Part shown: piece by piece, positions 15,479-25,071 of the stretch
Layout: the number at the start of each line of letters is the position of its first letter
Position numbering within the stretch: the stretch's first letter is position 1
Source of the DNA: Paraburkholderia nodosa DSM 21604
GTDB taxonomy: Bacteria > Pseudomonadota > Gammaproteobacteria > Burkholderiales > Burkholderiaceae
DNA length: 64,000 bases
Assembly (NCBI RefSeq): GCF_000519185.1
Contig: NZ_JAFA01000022.1
Coordinates: forward strand, 36,223-100,222
Direction of reading: 5' to 3'
The notes under the pieces: generated by a model
Databases searched by the model: none
What the model saw: the letters and a program-made list of their open reading frames with translations, nothing else
What the model was told of the DNA's origin: nothing
Position numbers and translations under genes: made by a program

Positions 15479-16947
15479 TCGAGGCCGCCCTGGCACAGGT
15501 ATTTGATCGACAGGTAATCATCCAGGCCGTATTTCGACCCTTCCCGGCCATAGCCCGATTCCTTCACGCCGCCGAACGGCGCTGCCTCGCTCGCAAGTAT
15601 GCCTTCGTTGATGCCAACGATGCCCGCTTCGAGTTGCCGCGCGACGCGGTCTATGCGGCGCACGTCCTGGCTATAGAAATACGACGCCAGACCGAAAAGG
15701 GTGTCGTTGGCGGCGCCGATCGCTTCGGCTTCATCGTCGAAGCGGAACAGCGGCACGACGGGGCCAAAGGTTTCGTCGCAGCTCATGTGCATGTCGGGCG
15801 TCGCGTCCGCGAGCACGGTCGGCGCATAGTAGTTCGGGCCAAGCTCGGCCAGGCGCTTGCCGCCTGTCAGCACGCGCGCGCCGCGGCTCACGGCGTCGTC
15901 GACGTGCCGCGTGATCTTGTCGATGGCGCGCTCGTTGATCATCGGGCCGATCTGTGCGGCGGGATCGCTCGCTGGCGCGACCTTAAGCGCGGCAACGCGC
16001 GTCGCCAACAGGTCTGCAAAACGCTCATACACACCCGAGTGGACGTATACGCGGTTCGGGCTCACGCAGGTCTGTCCGCCGTTACGGAACTTCGCGGCGA
16101 GCAAGCCGGTCACGGCCGCCTCAAGATCGGCGTCATCGAACACGATGAAGGGCGCATTGCCGCCCAGTTCCAGCGAGAGCTTCTTCAACGTATCCGCCGA
16201 CGCACGCGCCAGATACTTACCGACGGGCGTCGAACCTGTGAAGGTGACCTTGCGCACGCGGTTGTCGGCGAGCCAGTCGGCGACGGCGGGCATCGCGTTG
16301 TCGCGCGATGCCGAAATCAGGTTGAGCACACCCGGCGGGACGCCTGCTTCATCCGCGAGCATCGCGAGCGCAAGGGCGGTAAGCGGCGTGTCCTCGGCTG
16401 GCTTGGCGACGACCGTGCAGCCCGCAGCAAGCGCAGGCGCGATCTTGCGCGCGATCATTGCTAGCGGAAAATTCCACGGCGTGATCGCGGCGACAATACC
16501 CACCGGCTCCTTGATCGCGCTCATGCGTTTGCCGCGCTGCTGCTGGGGAATGAGGTCGCCGTAGATGCGCGTCGCTTCGTCGGCGAACCACGCGACGTAC
16601 GACGCGCCGTACATCACCTCGCCGCGTCCTTCGGCGAATGGCTTGCCCTGTTCGAGCGAGATCAGGCGGCCGAGCGCGTCGGCGTTCTCCACCATCAGCG
16701 CATGCCAGCGATGCAGCACGGCCGCGCGATCCCTCGCCAGCGCATCTCGCCAAGCGGGGAATGCGCGAGCGGCGGCATCGGTGGCGGCACGTGCGTCCGC
16801 AGTATCGCTGTCAGCGACCTCCCTGATGACTTCACCGGTCGCCGGATTCGTGACATCGAAGCGCTTGCCCGCGACGGCTGCGACCCATTCGCCATCGATG
16901 AAATTGTCGCCGCGGATCAGTTCGCTCAATTCGTATCGCTTTGTCAT
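15475..16947 (-). CDS. gabD: NAD(P)-dependent succinate-semialdehyde dehydrogenase
   Basis: A 490-residue aldehyde dehydrogenase, close to GabD, that oxidises succinate semialdehyde or a similar omega-oxo acid. Motifs are ITPWNFPLAMIARKIAPALA, FTGSTPVGKYLA, the general base in LELGGNAPFIVFDDAD, and the catalytic cysteine in NGGQTCVSPNRVYV. The ATG at 16947 is preceded by AAAAGGAG. The C-terminal 60 residues are nearly identical to the truncated copy at 54902-55140. It lies between ttuC and the deacylase-like pseudogene in one minus-strand operon and could finish breakdown of an amino compound after transamination. Confidence 0.92.
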   Translation of the reverse strand: MTKRYELSELIRGDNFIDGEWVAAVAGKRFDVTNPATGEVIREVADSDTADARAATDAAARAFPAWRDALARDRAAVLHRWHALMVENADALGRLISLEQGKPFAEGRGEVMYGASYVAWFADEATRIYGDLIPQQQRGKRMSAIKEPVGIVAAITPWNFPLAMIARKIAPALAAGCTVVAKPAEDTPLTALALAMLADEAGVPPGVLNLISASRDNAMPAVADWLADNRVRKVTFTGSTPVGKYLARASADTLKKLSLELGGNAPFIVFDDADLEAAVTGLLAAKFRNGGQTCVSPNRVYVHSGVYERFADLLATRVAALKVAPASDPAAQIGPMINERAIDKITRHVDDAVSRGARVLTGGKRLAELGPNYYAPTVLADATPDMHMSCDETFGPVVPLFRFDDEAEAIGAANDTLFGLASYFYSQDVRRIDRVARQLEAGIVGINEGILASEAAPFGGVKESGYGREGSKYGLDDYLSIKYLCQGGLE

Positions 16948-17003
16948 GAAGAGACTCCTTTTAACTTTCGTGCGGGCGCGGCTGACACCGTGCCGCGCAT
17001 CCA

Positions 17004-18083
17004 TTAACCGAGACAGTGCGCGATCGCAGTGCCCACTTCAGCGGTCTTGGCCTTGCCGCCCAGGTCGCCCGTGTGCGGACCTTCCTTGAGCACGGCTTCG
17101 ATCGCCGAAAGCATCGCATCGTGCGCTTCGCGTTCCTTACCCTGACCGTTGCCGAGGAAATCGAGCATCATTGCCGCCGACCAGATCGCTCAAATCGGAT
17201 TGGCGATGCCGTTGCCCGCGATGTCCGGCGCGGATCCATGCACCGGTTCGAAGAGCGACGGGAACGTGCAATCCGGGTTCAGGTTGGCTGACGGCGCAAT
17301 GCCGATCGTGCCCGTGCAGGCCGGGCCAAGATCGGAGAGGATGTCGCCGAACAGGTTGCTCCCGACCACCACGTCGAAGCGCTCTGGATTGAGTACGAAA
17401 CGGGCGCACAGGATGTCGATGTGCTGCTTGTCCCACGTCACGTCGGGATAGCGCGCGGCCATTTCGGCAGCGCGCGCGTCCCACCACGGCATGCTGATCG
17501 AGATGCCGTTGCTTTTCGTCGCCACGGTGACTTTCCTCTCGCGGCGCTGCGCGAGATCGAAGGCAAACTTCAGCACCCGCTCTGCGCCCTTGCGCGTGAA
17601 GATCGACTGCTGCACCACGCCTTCGCGTTCGGTGCCTTCAAACATCATGCCGCCCACCGACGAATATTCACCCTCGGTGTTTTCACGCACGATCATGAAG
17701 TCAATGTCGCCCCCCTTGCGGCCCGCGAGTGGCGACGCCACGCCTTCGAAGAGTCGCGCGGGACGCAGGTTGATGTGCTGGTCGAACTCGCGGCGAAACT
17801 TGAGCAGCGAGTCCCACAGCGAAATGTGATCGGGCACGGTGGCCGGCCAGCCAACAGCGCCGAATAGGATGGCATCGACGCCGGAAAGCTGCGCCTTCCA
17901 GTCGTCGGGCATCATCTGGCCGTGCTGCGCGTAGTAGTCGCAGCTCGCCCACTCGATGTGCTGATAGTCGAAGCCAATGCCAAAGCGCCTGCTGACGGCG
18001 TCGAGCACACGCAGCGCCTCGGGCATCACTTCCTTGCCGATGCCGTCGCCAGGAATCACTGCGATGCGATGGGTGCGGGTCAT
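17004..18083 (-). pseudogene. ttuC: Tartrate/D-malate dehydrogenase with internal stop
   Basis: An isopropylmalate-dehydrogenase-type enzyme of the tartrate dehydrogenase/decarboxylase or D-malate dehydrogenase group. It begins MTRTHRIAVIPGDGIGKEV and carries FRREFDQHINLRPARLF, IVRENTEGEYSSVGG and VVVGSNLFGDILSDLG. The ATG at 18083 follows GAAGAG. Near the C-terminus the frame reads NGIANPI-stop-AIWSAAMMLDFLGNG. A TGA at 17190-17192 replaces the usual glycine codon, and the remaining 60 or so residues continue in frame to 17004. A single base change would explain this. The product loses a C-terminal part of the fold and is likely inactive, unless the stop is a sequencing error. Confidence 0.85.
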
Positions 18084-18259
18084 ATGCATCTCTTCGTGCA
18101 GAATGTTCGGGGATGAATGGGTTTTTGTAATGGAGTTGGTTGCGGCGCGCGGTTGAAAGGCCCCGCTTCCCGACGGGCGAAGCATCAGCAGATTGAGGGC
18201 GGACGGTAGCCGAACCGGAACAAGACGGTCGCCAACGACCTGTTGACGACCGGCGTGTT

Positions 18260-18757
18260 CTAACGATGGTTCTGCGAGAAGAGCGTTTCGAGCGGGTAGT
18301 GCGTCTTCACGAACGGCGTCTTGATAATGAGGTAGCTGAAGTATTTCTCGATACCCAAATCGCGCTCGAGAAGTCCCTCAATGATGCTTTGATAGTGGCT
18401 AACGCTGCGCGTGACGAACTTCAGCAGATAATCATAACCGCCGCTCGCCAGGTGACATTCGATGATCTCGTCGACATCCTTGACTGCGTTGACGAACCTG
18501 GTGAAATCCTCCCGGCGATGGTCGGCGAGTGTGACTTCGGTGAACACGATCTGGAGATCGCCGAGCTTCTCCAGTTGAATCTGCGCGCCATATCCGACGA
18601 TATAGCCTGCTTTCTCCAGACGCTTCACGCGAATCAGGCAAGGACTCGGCGAAAGGCCGACGGCGTCGGCGAGCTCGACGTTGGTAATACGCCCTCGTAT
18701 TTGCAGCTGCGAGAGGATGCGCAGATCGATGCGGTCCACTTTGCAATCGGCGTTCAT
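18260..18757 (-). CDS. Lrp/AsnC family regulator
   Basis: A 165-residue Lrp-type regulator. The N-terminal helix-turn-helix is visible (DRIDLRILSQLQIRGR, ELADAVGLSPSPCLIRVKRL), followed by the RAM ligand-binding domain (ASGGYDYLLKFVTRSV). Start at the ATG at 18757 gives MNADCKVDR. It lies 34 bp after the aminotransferase gene on the same strand and ahead of the ttuC-gabD genes. A local amino acid-responsive role in cluster A is therefore likely. The aminotransferase-Lrp-semialdehyde dehydrogenase grouping resembles other amino acid catabolic loci. Confidence 0.93.
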   Translation of the reverse strand: MNADCKVDRIDLRILSQLQIRGRITNVELADAVGLSPSPCLIRVKRLEKAGYIVGYGAQIQLEKLGDLQIVFTEVTLADHRREDFTRFVNAVKDVDEIIECHLASGGYDYLLKFVTRSVSHYQSIIEGLLERDLGIEKYFSYLIIKTPFVKTHYPLETLFSQNHR

Positions 18758-18791
18758 CGTGATTTGGTCCCGCTGGCATGGCAAGGATCAG

Positions 18792-20207
18792 TCAAGACTG
18801 GCACGCGGGCAAAGTGCGTTTGAATTCGATCGAACCCTTAAGCGCGGTACGGACATCGGTTTGGGCGAGCACGTCATCGAGTGTCTTTTCGAGACGTTCG
18901 AACAGCATGTCGAATTCGCCTTCCGTGTAGCACAGCGCGGGCGCGAAGCCGAGAATGCTGTCGCCGAAGGCACGGAAAACGAGCCCGTTTGCGTAGGCCG
19001 CCGCGGCGATACGATCGGGCAGCTTGAGCGAGGTGTCGAAGCCCTGCCTGGTATCCTTGTCAGACACCAGCTCGAGTGCGCCCAGCAGGCCGCGGTGCCG
19101 CGAATCACCGACCAGGGGGTGCGCGAGCAGCGCATCAAGTCCTTGCGCGAAGCGTGGCGCGCGAGCGATGCCGTTCGCGAGCAACCCGCCTTCCAGATAG
19201 AGCCGAATTACTTCGAGTCCGATCGCAGCGCTAACCGGATGGGCCGAGTATGTGTGCCCATGGCCGATCACCGCCGCCACGTCGCCCTCGGCAATGCCCT
19301 GATAAACGGCATCCGACATCAGCACTGCCCCCATCGGGGCATACCCGGCCGTGAGGCCCTTGGCGACGGTCATCAGGTCCGGCTCAACGCCTTCGGCTTG
19401 AGACGCGAAGAGCGGGCCCGTGCGGCCGAAGCCCGTAATGACTTCATCTGCAACGAACAGGATGCCGAGCTTGTGACAAGCTTCGCGCATCGCCTTCAGC
19501 CAGCCGACAGGCGGTACGATCACGCCACCCGAACCCTGGATCGGCTCGCAGAAGAACGCAGCAACGTTATCGGCGCCGAGTTCTGCGACTTTCGCTTCGA
19601 GCGCCGCGACAGAGGCGGCGATCAGCGCGGCGTCATTGGCGAAGTCATTGCGGTACGCGTATGGCGACGGGATGTGATGCTGGGTTGGTAGCGGCACGTC
19701 GAAGTTGCGATGAAACGCGGGAAGCGCAGTGAGCCCCGCGCCTATAGACGACGAGCCGTGATACCCGCGTTGCAGCGCGATGATGTGCTTCTTTGACGGA
19801 CGGCCCGTCGCGTTGTAGTAATGCGTGATGAAGCGCAGCGCAGCGTCGACGGCATCAGACCCGCCCAGCGTGAAGTACACGTGCTGCAGCGATGCCGGCG
19901 ACAGTTCGACGAGCTTCGCAGCGAGTTCAATGGCCGGTTCGGAGCCGAAGTGAAAGTAGCCCGTTGCATAGGGCAGGCGGGTCATCTGCTTCGTGGCGGC
20001 CTCGACGATGCTTTGATGGCCGTAGCCGGTGTTCACGCACCAGAGGCCGGAGAAAGCGTCGAGCAGCTCGTTGCCGTCGATGTCGCGCAGGAACACGCCC
20101 CGCGCAGATTCCAGCACGGTGACGCCGCGCGCTTCATGCGCGCGATAGCTGACGACGGGGTGGATCAGATGCCTACGATCGGCTTCGATGAGCGATTGGA
20201 TAGCCAT
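18792..20207 (-). CDS. Class III (omega) aminotransferase
   Basis: A 471-residue PLP enzyme of aminotransferase class III, similar in layout to omega-amino acid:pyruvate and beta-alanine:pyruvate aminotransferases. Landmarks are FSGLWCVNTGYGH, TLGGSDAVDAALRF, QRGYHGSSSIGA, CEPIQGSGGVIVPP, LFVADEVITGFGRTG, and the PLP lysine in TVAKGLTAGYAPMGAVL. The ATG at 20207 follows GAAGAG; a frame continuing upstream to 20606 would overlap the neighbouring dehydrogenase. It probably removes a terminal amino group, giving an aldehyde for the local dehydrogenases. The amino donor is unknown. Confidence 0.93.
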   Translation of the reverse strand: MAIQSLIEADRRHLIHPVVSYRAHEARGVTVLESARGVFLRDIDGNELLDAFSGLWCVNTGYGHQSIVEAATKQMTRLPYATGYFHFGSEPAIELAAKLVELSPASLQHVYFTLGGSDAVDAALRFITHYYNATGRPSKKHIIALQRGYHGSSSIGAGLTALPAFHRNFDVPLPTQHHIPSPYAYRNDFANDAALIAASVAALEAKVAELGADNVAAFFCEPIQGSGGVIVPPVGWLKAMREACHKLGILFVADEVITGFGRTGPLFASQAEGVEPDLMTVAKGLTAGYAPMGAVLMSDAVYQGIAEGDVAAVIGHGHTYSAHPVSAAIGLEVIRLYLEGGLLANGIARAPRFAQGLDALLAHPLVGDSRHRGLLGALELVSDKDTRQGFDTSLKLPDRIAAAAYANGLVFRAFGDSILGFAPALCYTEGEFDMLFERLEKTLDDVLAQTDVRTALKGSIEFKRTLPACQS

Positions 20208-20292
20208 GGTGCAGTTCTCTTCTCGGAATGGGCTTTGGACCATTCCAATACTACGAGAGAGGAACTTTCGCCGGTTCGCAAAATAAGCCGTG

Positions 20293-20315
20293 AAAAAACG
20301 CAAGTGCGGTTTTTT
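20293..20315 (-). terminator. Hairpin with T-run after the 2-hydroxyacid dehydrogenase gene
   Basis: On the minus strand, AAAAAACCGCACTTGCGTTTTTT lies just beyond the stop of the dehydrogenase gene (20377). The core CGCACTTGCG can fold with flanking A and T runs, a form that could work in both directions. It separates this gene from the aminotransferase. Confidence 0.45.
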
Positions 20316-20376
20316 GCGGGGTACGCGTAGCATTTTGTGCTTGCGCGTGAATCGTCGGGAGTTCGCGGTGATCGCG

Positions 20377-21303
20377 TTAATAGCCGCGATTACGATCGAT
20401 CTGTCCAAGCATTGGCAGACCTTCGCCGTGGCGGCGGATATTCTCCAGCACCACGTCGACGGCTGTCTCCGGCCGCGTCGCGCTCGCGATATGCGGCGTG
20501 ATGCGCACGCGCGGATGGTTCCAGAGTGGATGCGATTCGGGCAGCGGCTCGGGGTCGGTGACGTCGAGGATAGCATTATGCAACTGGCCACTGGCCAGCG
20601 CATCAAGCAGGTCTTCCTGGTTCAACTGCGGGCCCCGCCCGACATTAATGAACGAGGCTCCCTTCGGCAGCCTGGCGAATATGCGCTTGTCCAGCAGACG
20701 TCGCGTCTCAGTGGTGAGCGGTAGCAGACAGATCAATATGCCGGTGCGTGCCAGGAACGCATCGAGCGCTTCGGCGCCCGAATAACAGTCGATCCCTTCC
20801 AGGCGATGCGCCGAACGGCTCCAGCCCGCGCACGGGAACCCAAACTGCCCCAGACGTTCCAGCACCGCCTTACCGAGCATGCCGAGCCCCATCACCCCAA
20901 CACGTCGGGACGCCGCAGCGCGCACCGGCAATTCGCGCCAGATGCGCTGCCGCTGTTGCAATCCATAGTCGAACAGATCGCGATGGATGGTCAGCACGGC
21001 CTGCGTGACATACTCAACCATTCCTTCGACGATACCCGGCTCAACCATGCGCACGACAGTAATATGTGGCGGCACTCCGGACAGGTCGAACTGGTCGATG
21101 CCTGCGCCCACCGAGAAGATCACTTCGAGGTTGGGTAGCGTGCACGCGATATCGTCGGGAGGCTGCCACGTGGCGAGAAAGCGTACGGGCGCCGGCTCGC
21201 CGATGTCGGGCCACAGGCGAATCGGAATATCGGGTGCCTTTAGCGCAAAGAGCTGTGCCCATTGCTTGCCGCGTTCAGGGTCGGCTTTGTAGAGTAGTGT
21301 CAT
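20377..21303 (-). CDS. ghrA: D-2-hydroxyacid dehydrogenase, GhrA-like
   Basis: A 308-residue NAD(P)-dependent 2-hydroxyacid dehydrogenase of the GhrA (glyoxylate/hydroxypyruvate reductase A) subgroup. The nucleotide-binding motif is VGVMGLGMLGKAVLERLGQ. Catalytic residues sit in FINVGRGPQ (Arg), LDVTDPEPLPESHPLW (Glu) and RITPHIAS (His). The N-terminal catalytic domain contains EVIFSVGAGIDQFD. It is at the head of the minus-strand arm of cluster A but separated from it by a likely terminator. It could reduce a 2-oxo acid formed by transamination. The exact substrate is inferred only. Confidence 0.85.
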   Translation of the reverse strand: MTLLYKADPERGKQWAQLFALKAPDIPIRLWPDIGEPAPVRFLATWQPPDDIACTLPNLEVIFSVGAGIDQFDLSGVPPHITVVRMVEPGIVEGMVEYVTQAVLTIHRDLFDYGLQQRQRIWRELPVRAAASRRVGVMGLGMLGKAVLERLGQFGFPCAGWSRSAHRLEGIDCYSGAEALDAFLARTGILICLLPLTTETRRLLDKRIFARLPKGASFINVGRGPQLNQEDLLDALASGQLHNAILDVTDPEPLPESHPLWNHPRVRITPHIASATRPETAVDVVLENIRRHGEGLPMLGQIDRNRGY

Positions 21304-21553
21304 GTTTGATCAAATTGTCGAACTGTCAGCTTCGCTGGGAGCAATCTCACGGTACGCGCTCCGGCAAGACCGGAAGTTAGTCGTGACATTCCGGTGCCGC
21401 GCTTTGGGGAGGGATCGCTGCGGCCTCCTGCCATCGCAACAGGCCGCGGAAATCAAGGGCAGCCCGTTCGATCGGTCAGAAAGACACGCCCATGCTGCGG
21501 GAAATTGGTGCGCACGTCGTGCAATGGCAACCGGTTCAAGCCGAATTGGCTTA

Positions 21554-22438
21554 CTAGCCCACCGCCTGATTGACGATACCGAATTGGCGAAAGGATGCAT
21601 CGGCGCGAAGCGTACCGTTGCGCGCCATCTTCACGACCGTACCGAATCGGGAAAGTCCGAGTGCTTCCAGCCACGCCGAGAGCTGGCATTCGTGCGGCGT
21701 ATCGATACGGACAAACGTGCCGGCGTGGAGCGAGAGCCAGTAACTGATCAATGCCTTGGCACGGCTGGAGTCGTTGGAGTCCGGTGCCACGACCGGACCG
21801 ATGGAAAAACCATGTCCAAAGCGTCGGATGAGGGCGAAACCAATCAGGTCGTCATCGCGCGCGATTGCGATCCCTTGTGAAACTTCGAGGAGCGCCGGCA
21901 GGAGCGTCCCGCGGTCGAGGCCGCTCGCACGCGACGCCAGCTCTATCAGGCGCGCGGTATCGTTCAAGCCGAGCGGGCGCAGCCGCTCGCCGGGAGGGAG
22001 TGAAACAAGCGGCGGCTGGAGTGCGATTCCCTGATGGTGATCAACGGTTCCAATCGCTTCGAAGCCGAGCGTCTCATACAGATGCCGACCCTCTGCAGTT
22101 GCGTGAAGAATGACGGTTCGCTCGCCCAGTTCTTCCAGCAGCAGTTCCATGAGTTTGCGGCCAATGCCCTGGCCTTGCTGCTGCGGCGACACAACGACCA
22201 TTCCGAGCGACGCGCGATCATCGCCGAACTTCCAGCAGAGCCCCGTGCCAACAAGCGTTCCGCTCGCATCCTCCGCGACGAATCCCATGCCCGCTTCAGC
22301 GACAAATTGCCAGTCTTCGACGCGATGAGGCCACCTCAATTCACTCGACAGGGCGCGCGCGCGCGCGACGTCCAGAAGCGAAAACGGGCGATAGGCAACT
22401 TGGTGACCTGTGGCGGGGGCTTCATTTCGGCGCGACAT
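21554..22438 (-). CDS. Two-domain GNAT acetyltransferase
   Basis: A 294-residue protein with two GNAT folds. The N-terminal one (residues 15-140) has the acetyl-CoA loop as SLGMVVVSPQQQGQGIGRKL. The C-terminal one (about 155-285) matches the acetyltransf_18 type (RDDDLIGFALIRRFGHGFSIG, LEALGLSRFGTVVKMARNG). The ATG at 22438 has AAGGAG 7 bp upstream; a longer frame upstream is unlikely. It diverges from the aldehyde dehydrogenase gene that begins the plus-strand arm of cluster A. Such tandem GNATs are frequent near amine catabolic operons; the substrate is unknown. Confidence 0.88.
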   Translation of the reverse strand: MSRRNEAPATGHQVAYRPFSLLDVARARALSSELRWPHRVEDWQFVAEAGMGFVAEDASGTLVGTGLCWKFGDDRASLGMVVVSPQQQGQGIGRKLMELLLEELGERTVILHATAEGRHLYETLGFEAIGTVDHHQGIALQPPLVSLPPGERLRPLGLNDTARLIELASRASGLDRGTLLPALLEVSQGIAIARDDDLIGFALIRRFGHGFSIGPVVAPDSNDSSRAKALISYWLSLHAGTFVRIDTPHECQLSAWLEALGLSRFGTVVKMARNGTLRADASFRQFGIVNQAVG

Positions 22439-22545
22439 GCCTTTCTCCTTGGCTGGATGCTTACGCCGCAACTCTCGCATTGCCTTGCTGTGTTGTCCAT
22501 AACGTTGACTGGGTGGAAAGCAAATCGATAAAAACTGCAGCGTCA

Positions 22546-22562
22546 ACGCGTAAAAAACGCGT
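22546..22562. promoter_or_regulatory. Palindrome ACGCGT-AAAAA-ACGCGT
   Basis: Two identical self-complementary hexamers are separated by five A residues in the 240-bp divergent region between the GNAT and aldehyde dehydrogenase genes. It could be an operator for the regulator of cluster A. No regulator assignment is possible from sequence alone. Confidence 0.35.
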
Positions 22563-22678
22563 CACTTCTGCTAAAGCAGCCCGTCAGTCAGTGAATTGCG
22601 GAGGGTCGCCAGCGGTACGATTTCAACTGAGTGAAAGCACCAAATTAACGGCAGATGCGCGAGTCAAAAGGAGACGAA

Positions 22679-24157
22679 ATGGACAGCTTCGATCCCGGCA
22701 AGGTTGCGGTGCGTTCCGGGCATTTCATCGGGGGAAAATATATCGACGAGGGCACGCAGAAGCTGCAAGTGGTTCGCCCTTCGGATGGCGTTGCCTATGC
22801 GACGGTTCCGGTGGCCGATGCGGAAATGACGGATCGCGTGGTCGAGAATACGTGGACGGCCTGGCGTTCGAGTGGTTGGGGGCGAATCGCTCCTCGCGAA
22901 CGCGCAAGGGTGCTGCACCGCTTTGCCGAGCTTGTCGCCGCCGACGGCGAGACGCTGGCACCCCTGGAGGCGCTCGGGTCCACCCGCCCGATCCGCGAGG
23001 TGGCAGCCTGGGACGTTCCCTTCACAGCCGAGGGCATCCGCTTTTATGCGGAGTTCGCCGACAAGATCGGCGGCGATGTCGCAGCAACCGATCACGATCA
23101 CCTTGGTATGACAATCGCTGAACCGTACGGAGTCGTCGGCGCAATCGCGCCCTGGAACTTCCCTCTGGTGATGGCGTCGTGGAAGCTCGCACCGGCATTG
23201 GCGGCGGGCAATGCGGTCGTACTGAAGCCGTCGGAGACAACGCCCTTTTCGGTGCTGCGCCTCGCGGAACTGGCGGTCGAAGCGGGCGTGCCACCGGGTG
23301 TTTTCAACGTAATACAGGGCGACGGTCACATGACTGGCGATGCGCTTGTGCGTCATCCGCATATAACAAAAGTGACGTTCACCGGTTCCACGCGCACCGG
23401 GGCCGCGATCATGGCGGCATGCGCGCATTCTGGCACGAAGCCGGTTACCCTGGAACTGGGCGGCAAGAGTCCGCAGATCGTCTTTGCGGATGCGCCACGG
23501 CTCGAGGACGTCGCGCGCCGCATAGCAGCGGCGGTCGCGGGCAACGCCGGGCAGGTATGCGTGGCGGGATCACGTCTATTGGTGGAGCGTTCGATTGCGG
23601 CGGACCTGGCCGACCGGATCGCACGCATCTTCGCGGAACTCCGGCCGGGCGCGACATGGTCGGCAGGCACGACGCTATCGCCGATCATCTCTGAAGCCCA
23701 GGCCTCACGCATTGAAACAATTGTGCAGCGCACAGTGGCCGGCGGCGCAACCTTGCGATGCGGCGGCCGTCGAGCGGATGGCGAACCGGGCGGCGCATTC
23801 TATTCGCCAACGATTCTCTGCGACGTCAATGAGCAATCCGAAGCGGTTCGGGAGGAGGTGTTCGGCCCGGTTCTGACGCTGCAGACATTCGATACGGAAG
23901 CGGAAGCGCTGGCTCTGGCACACCACCCCGACTATGGCCTGGCTGCCGGCGTGCACACCGCAGATCTGGGCCGAGCACTGCGCTTCGTGCGTGGCATCGA
24001 AGCGGGTACGGTGTGGGTGAATCGCTACGGGAGAACCAGCGATTTCATGATCCCTACGGGCGGCTACAAGCGCTCCGGCATTGGCAAAGATCTGGGACGG
24101 CAGGCCTATGAGGCAAATCTTCGCTTCAAGAGCGTCCTGATCGACACGCGCTCATGA
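22679..24157 (+). CDS. NAD(P)-dependent aldehyde dehydrogenase (cluster A)
   Basis: A 492-residue aldehyde dehydrogenase resembling the PuuC/betaine aldehyde/gamma-aminobutyraldehyde group. It has IAPWNFPLVMASWKLAPALA, FTGSTRTGAAI, the general base in LELGGKSPQIVF and the catalytic cysteine in NAGQVCVAGSRLLV. It ends in the usual GGYKRSGIGKDLGRQAYE. The ATG at 22679 has AAAGGAG 5 bp upstream. It is followed 214 bp later by the HAD and amine oxidase genes. It would oxidise the aldehyde released by the DAO enzyme or the aminotransferase. Confidence 0.93.
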   Translation: MDSFDPGKVAVRSGHFIGGKYIDEGTQKLQVVRPSDGVAYATVPVADAEMTDRVVENTWTAWRSSGWGRIAPRERARVLHRFAELVAADGETLAPLEALGSTRPIREVAAWDVPFTAEGIRFYAEFADKIGGDVAATDHDHLGMTIAEPYGVVGAIAPWNFPLVMASWKLAPALAAGNAVVLKPSETTPFSVLRLAELAVEAGVPPGVFNVIQGDGHMTGDALVRHPHITKVTFTGSTRTGAAIMAACAHSGTKPVTLELGGKSPQIVFADAPRLEDVARRIAAAVAGNAGQVCVAGSRLLVERSIAADLADRIARIFAELRPGATWSAGTTLSPIISEAQASRIETIVQRTVAGGATLRCGGRRADGEPGGAFYSPTILCDVNEQSEAVREEVFGPVLTLQTFDTEAEALALAHHPDYGLAAGVHTADLGRALRFVRGIEAGTVWVNRYGRTSDFMIPTGGYKRSGIGKDLGRQAYEANLRFKSVLIDTRS

Positions 24158-24371
24158 ACGGTTACTCCAACGACGGGGAGCAGCACGGATGGCGTGCGAG
24201 ATGCTCGGCAGACTGTGCCGTTTGGGCCTTGTATAAAGCGTTGAAGCCATGTTTTTGCCGGCAGAACAAACGACATATTCTTTTTTGCAATGCTTAAATT
24301 CTGTTCAGGAATGCACTTCCTGTTTTCCCGCTAAGCTCCACGCGGATTCACAACACGATAGGACTGAGACG

Positions 24372-25040
24372 ATGATCGATTTCGAACCAAAGTACATCAC
24401 GTTTGACTGCTACGGCACGCTGACGAAGTTTCGCATGGGTGACATGGCCCGCGAGATCTACGGTAACCGCCTTCACGGCGCAGAACTGGAGAAATTCGTT
24501 GCATTCTTCTCGGGCTATCGCCGCGACGAGGTGCTCGGCGCGTGGAAGCCGTATCGCGACGTCGTCGTCAATGCCGTACGCCGCGCGTGCAAGCGTATGA
24601 ATGTCGAGTTTATCGAAACGGAAGCGGAGCAATTCTACCTCGCCGTACCGACATGGGGTCCGCACGCGGACGTGCCGGAAGGGCTGTCGCGGCTGGCCAG
24701 GAAGTACAAGCTCGTGATTCTTTCGAACGCGTCGGACGATCAGATCCAGAGCAACGTCGACAAGCTGGGCGCGCCGTTCCATCGCGTGTTCACCGCGCAG
24801 CAGGCTCAGTCGTACAAGCCGCGCATGCAGGGATTCGAGTACATGTTCGACCAACTGAACTGCAACCCGGAGGACGTGTTGCATGTGTCGTCGAGCCCTC
24901 GCTACGACCTGATGACGGCGCATGACATGGGCATCAAGCACAAGGCGTTCGTCAAACGCGGTCACGAGCCGGACGCGCCGTACTACGAGTACTATGAAGT
25001 CGACACCATCGGCGATCTCGCAACGCAACTCGGTCTGTGA
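24372..25040 (+). CDS. HAD hydrolase, 2-haloacid dehalogenase-like (cluster A)
   Basis: A 222-residue HAD-superfamily protein of the type II haloacid dehalogenase branch. The nucleophile motif is ITFDCYGTLTKF, motif II is VILSNASDDQI, the lysine is in QSYKPRMQGF, and motif IV reads HVSSSPRYDLMTAHDMG. In true L-2-haloacid dehalogenases the equivalent of SSSPRYD is SSNAWD, so the active-site Asn is replaced here. A dehalogenase activity is therefore doubtful. The start at ATG 24372 gives MIDFEPKYITFD. It lies 31 bp before a DAO gene; an equivalent HAD-DAO pair occurs in cluster B. The natural substrate is unknown. Confidence 0.88.
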   Translation: MIDFEPKYITFDCYGTLTKFRMGDMAREIYGNRLHGAELEKFVAFFSGYRRDEVLGAWKPYRDVVVNAVRRACKRMNVEFIETEAEQFYLAVPTWGPHADVPEGLSRLARKYKLVILSNASDDQIQSNVDKLGAPFHRVFTAQQAQSYKPRMQGFEYMFDQLNCNPEDVLHVSSSPRYDLMTAHDMGIKHKAFVKRGHEPDAPYYEYYEVDTIGDLATQLGL

Positions 25041-25071
25041 CTCCCTGCCTCCTCTCATGCAAGGACACCCG

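Noticed and set aside
14123..20207. Ectoine degradation (doe/eut) cluster
   Set aside because: The aminotransferase, Lrp regulator, semialdehyde dehydrogenase and aspartoacylase-family gene recall doeD, doeX, doeC and doeB. There is no ectoine hydrolase (doeA/eutD), no eutABC and no ectoine TRAP or ABC transporter, and the deacylase sequence is not DoeB-like.
24372..25040. True 2-haloacid dehalogenase
   Set aside because: The motif IV residues needed for dehalogenation are not conserved, and no halo-acid transporter or regulator is nearby.
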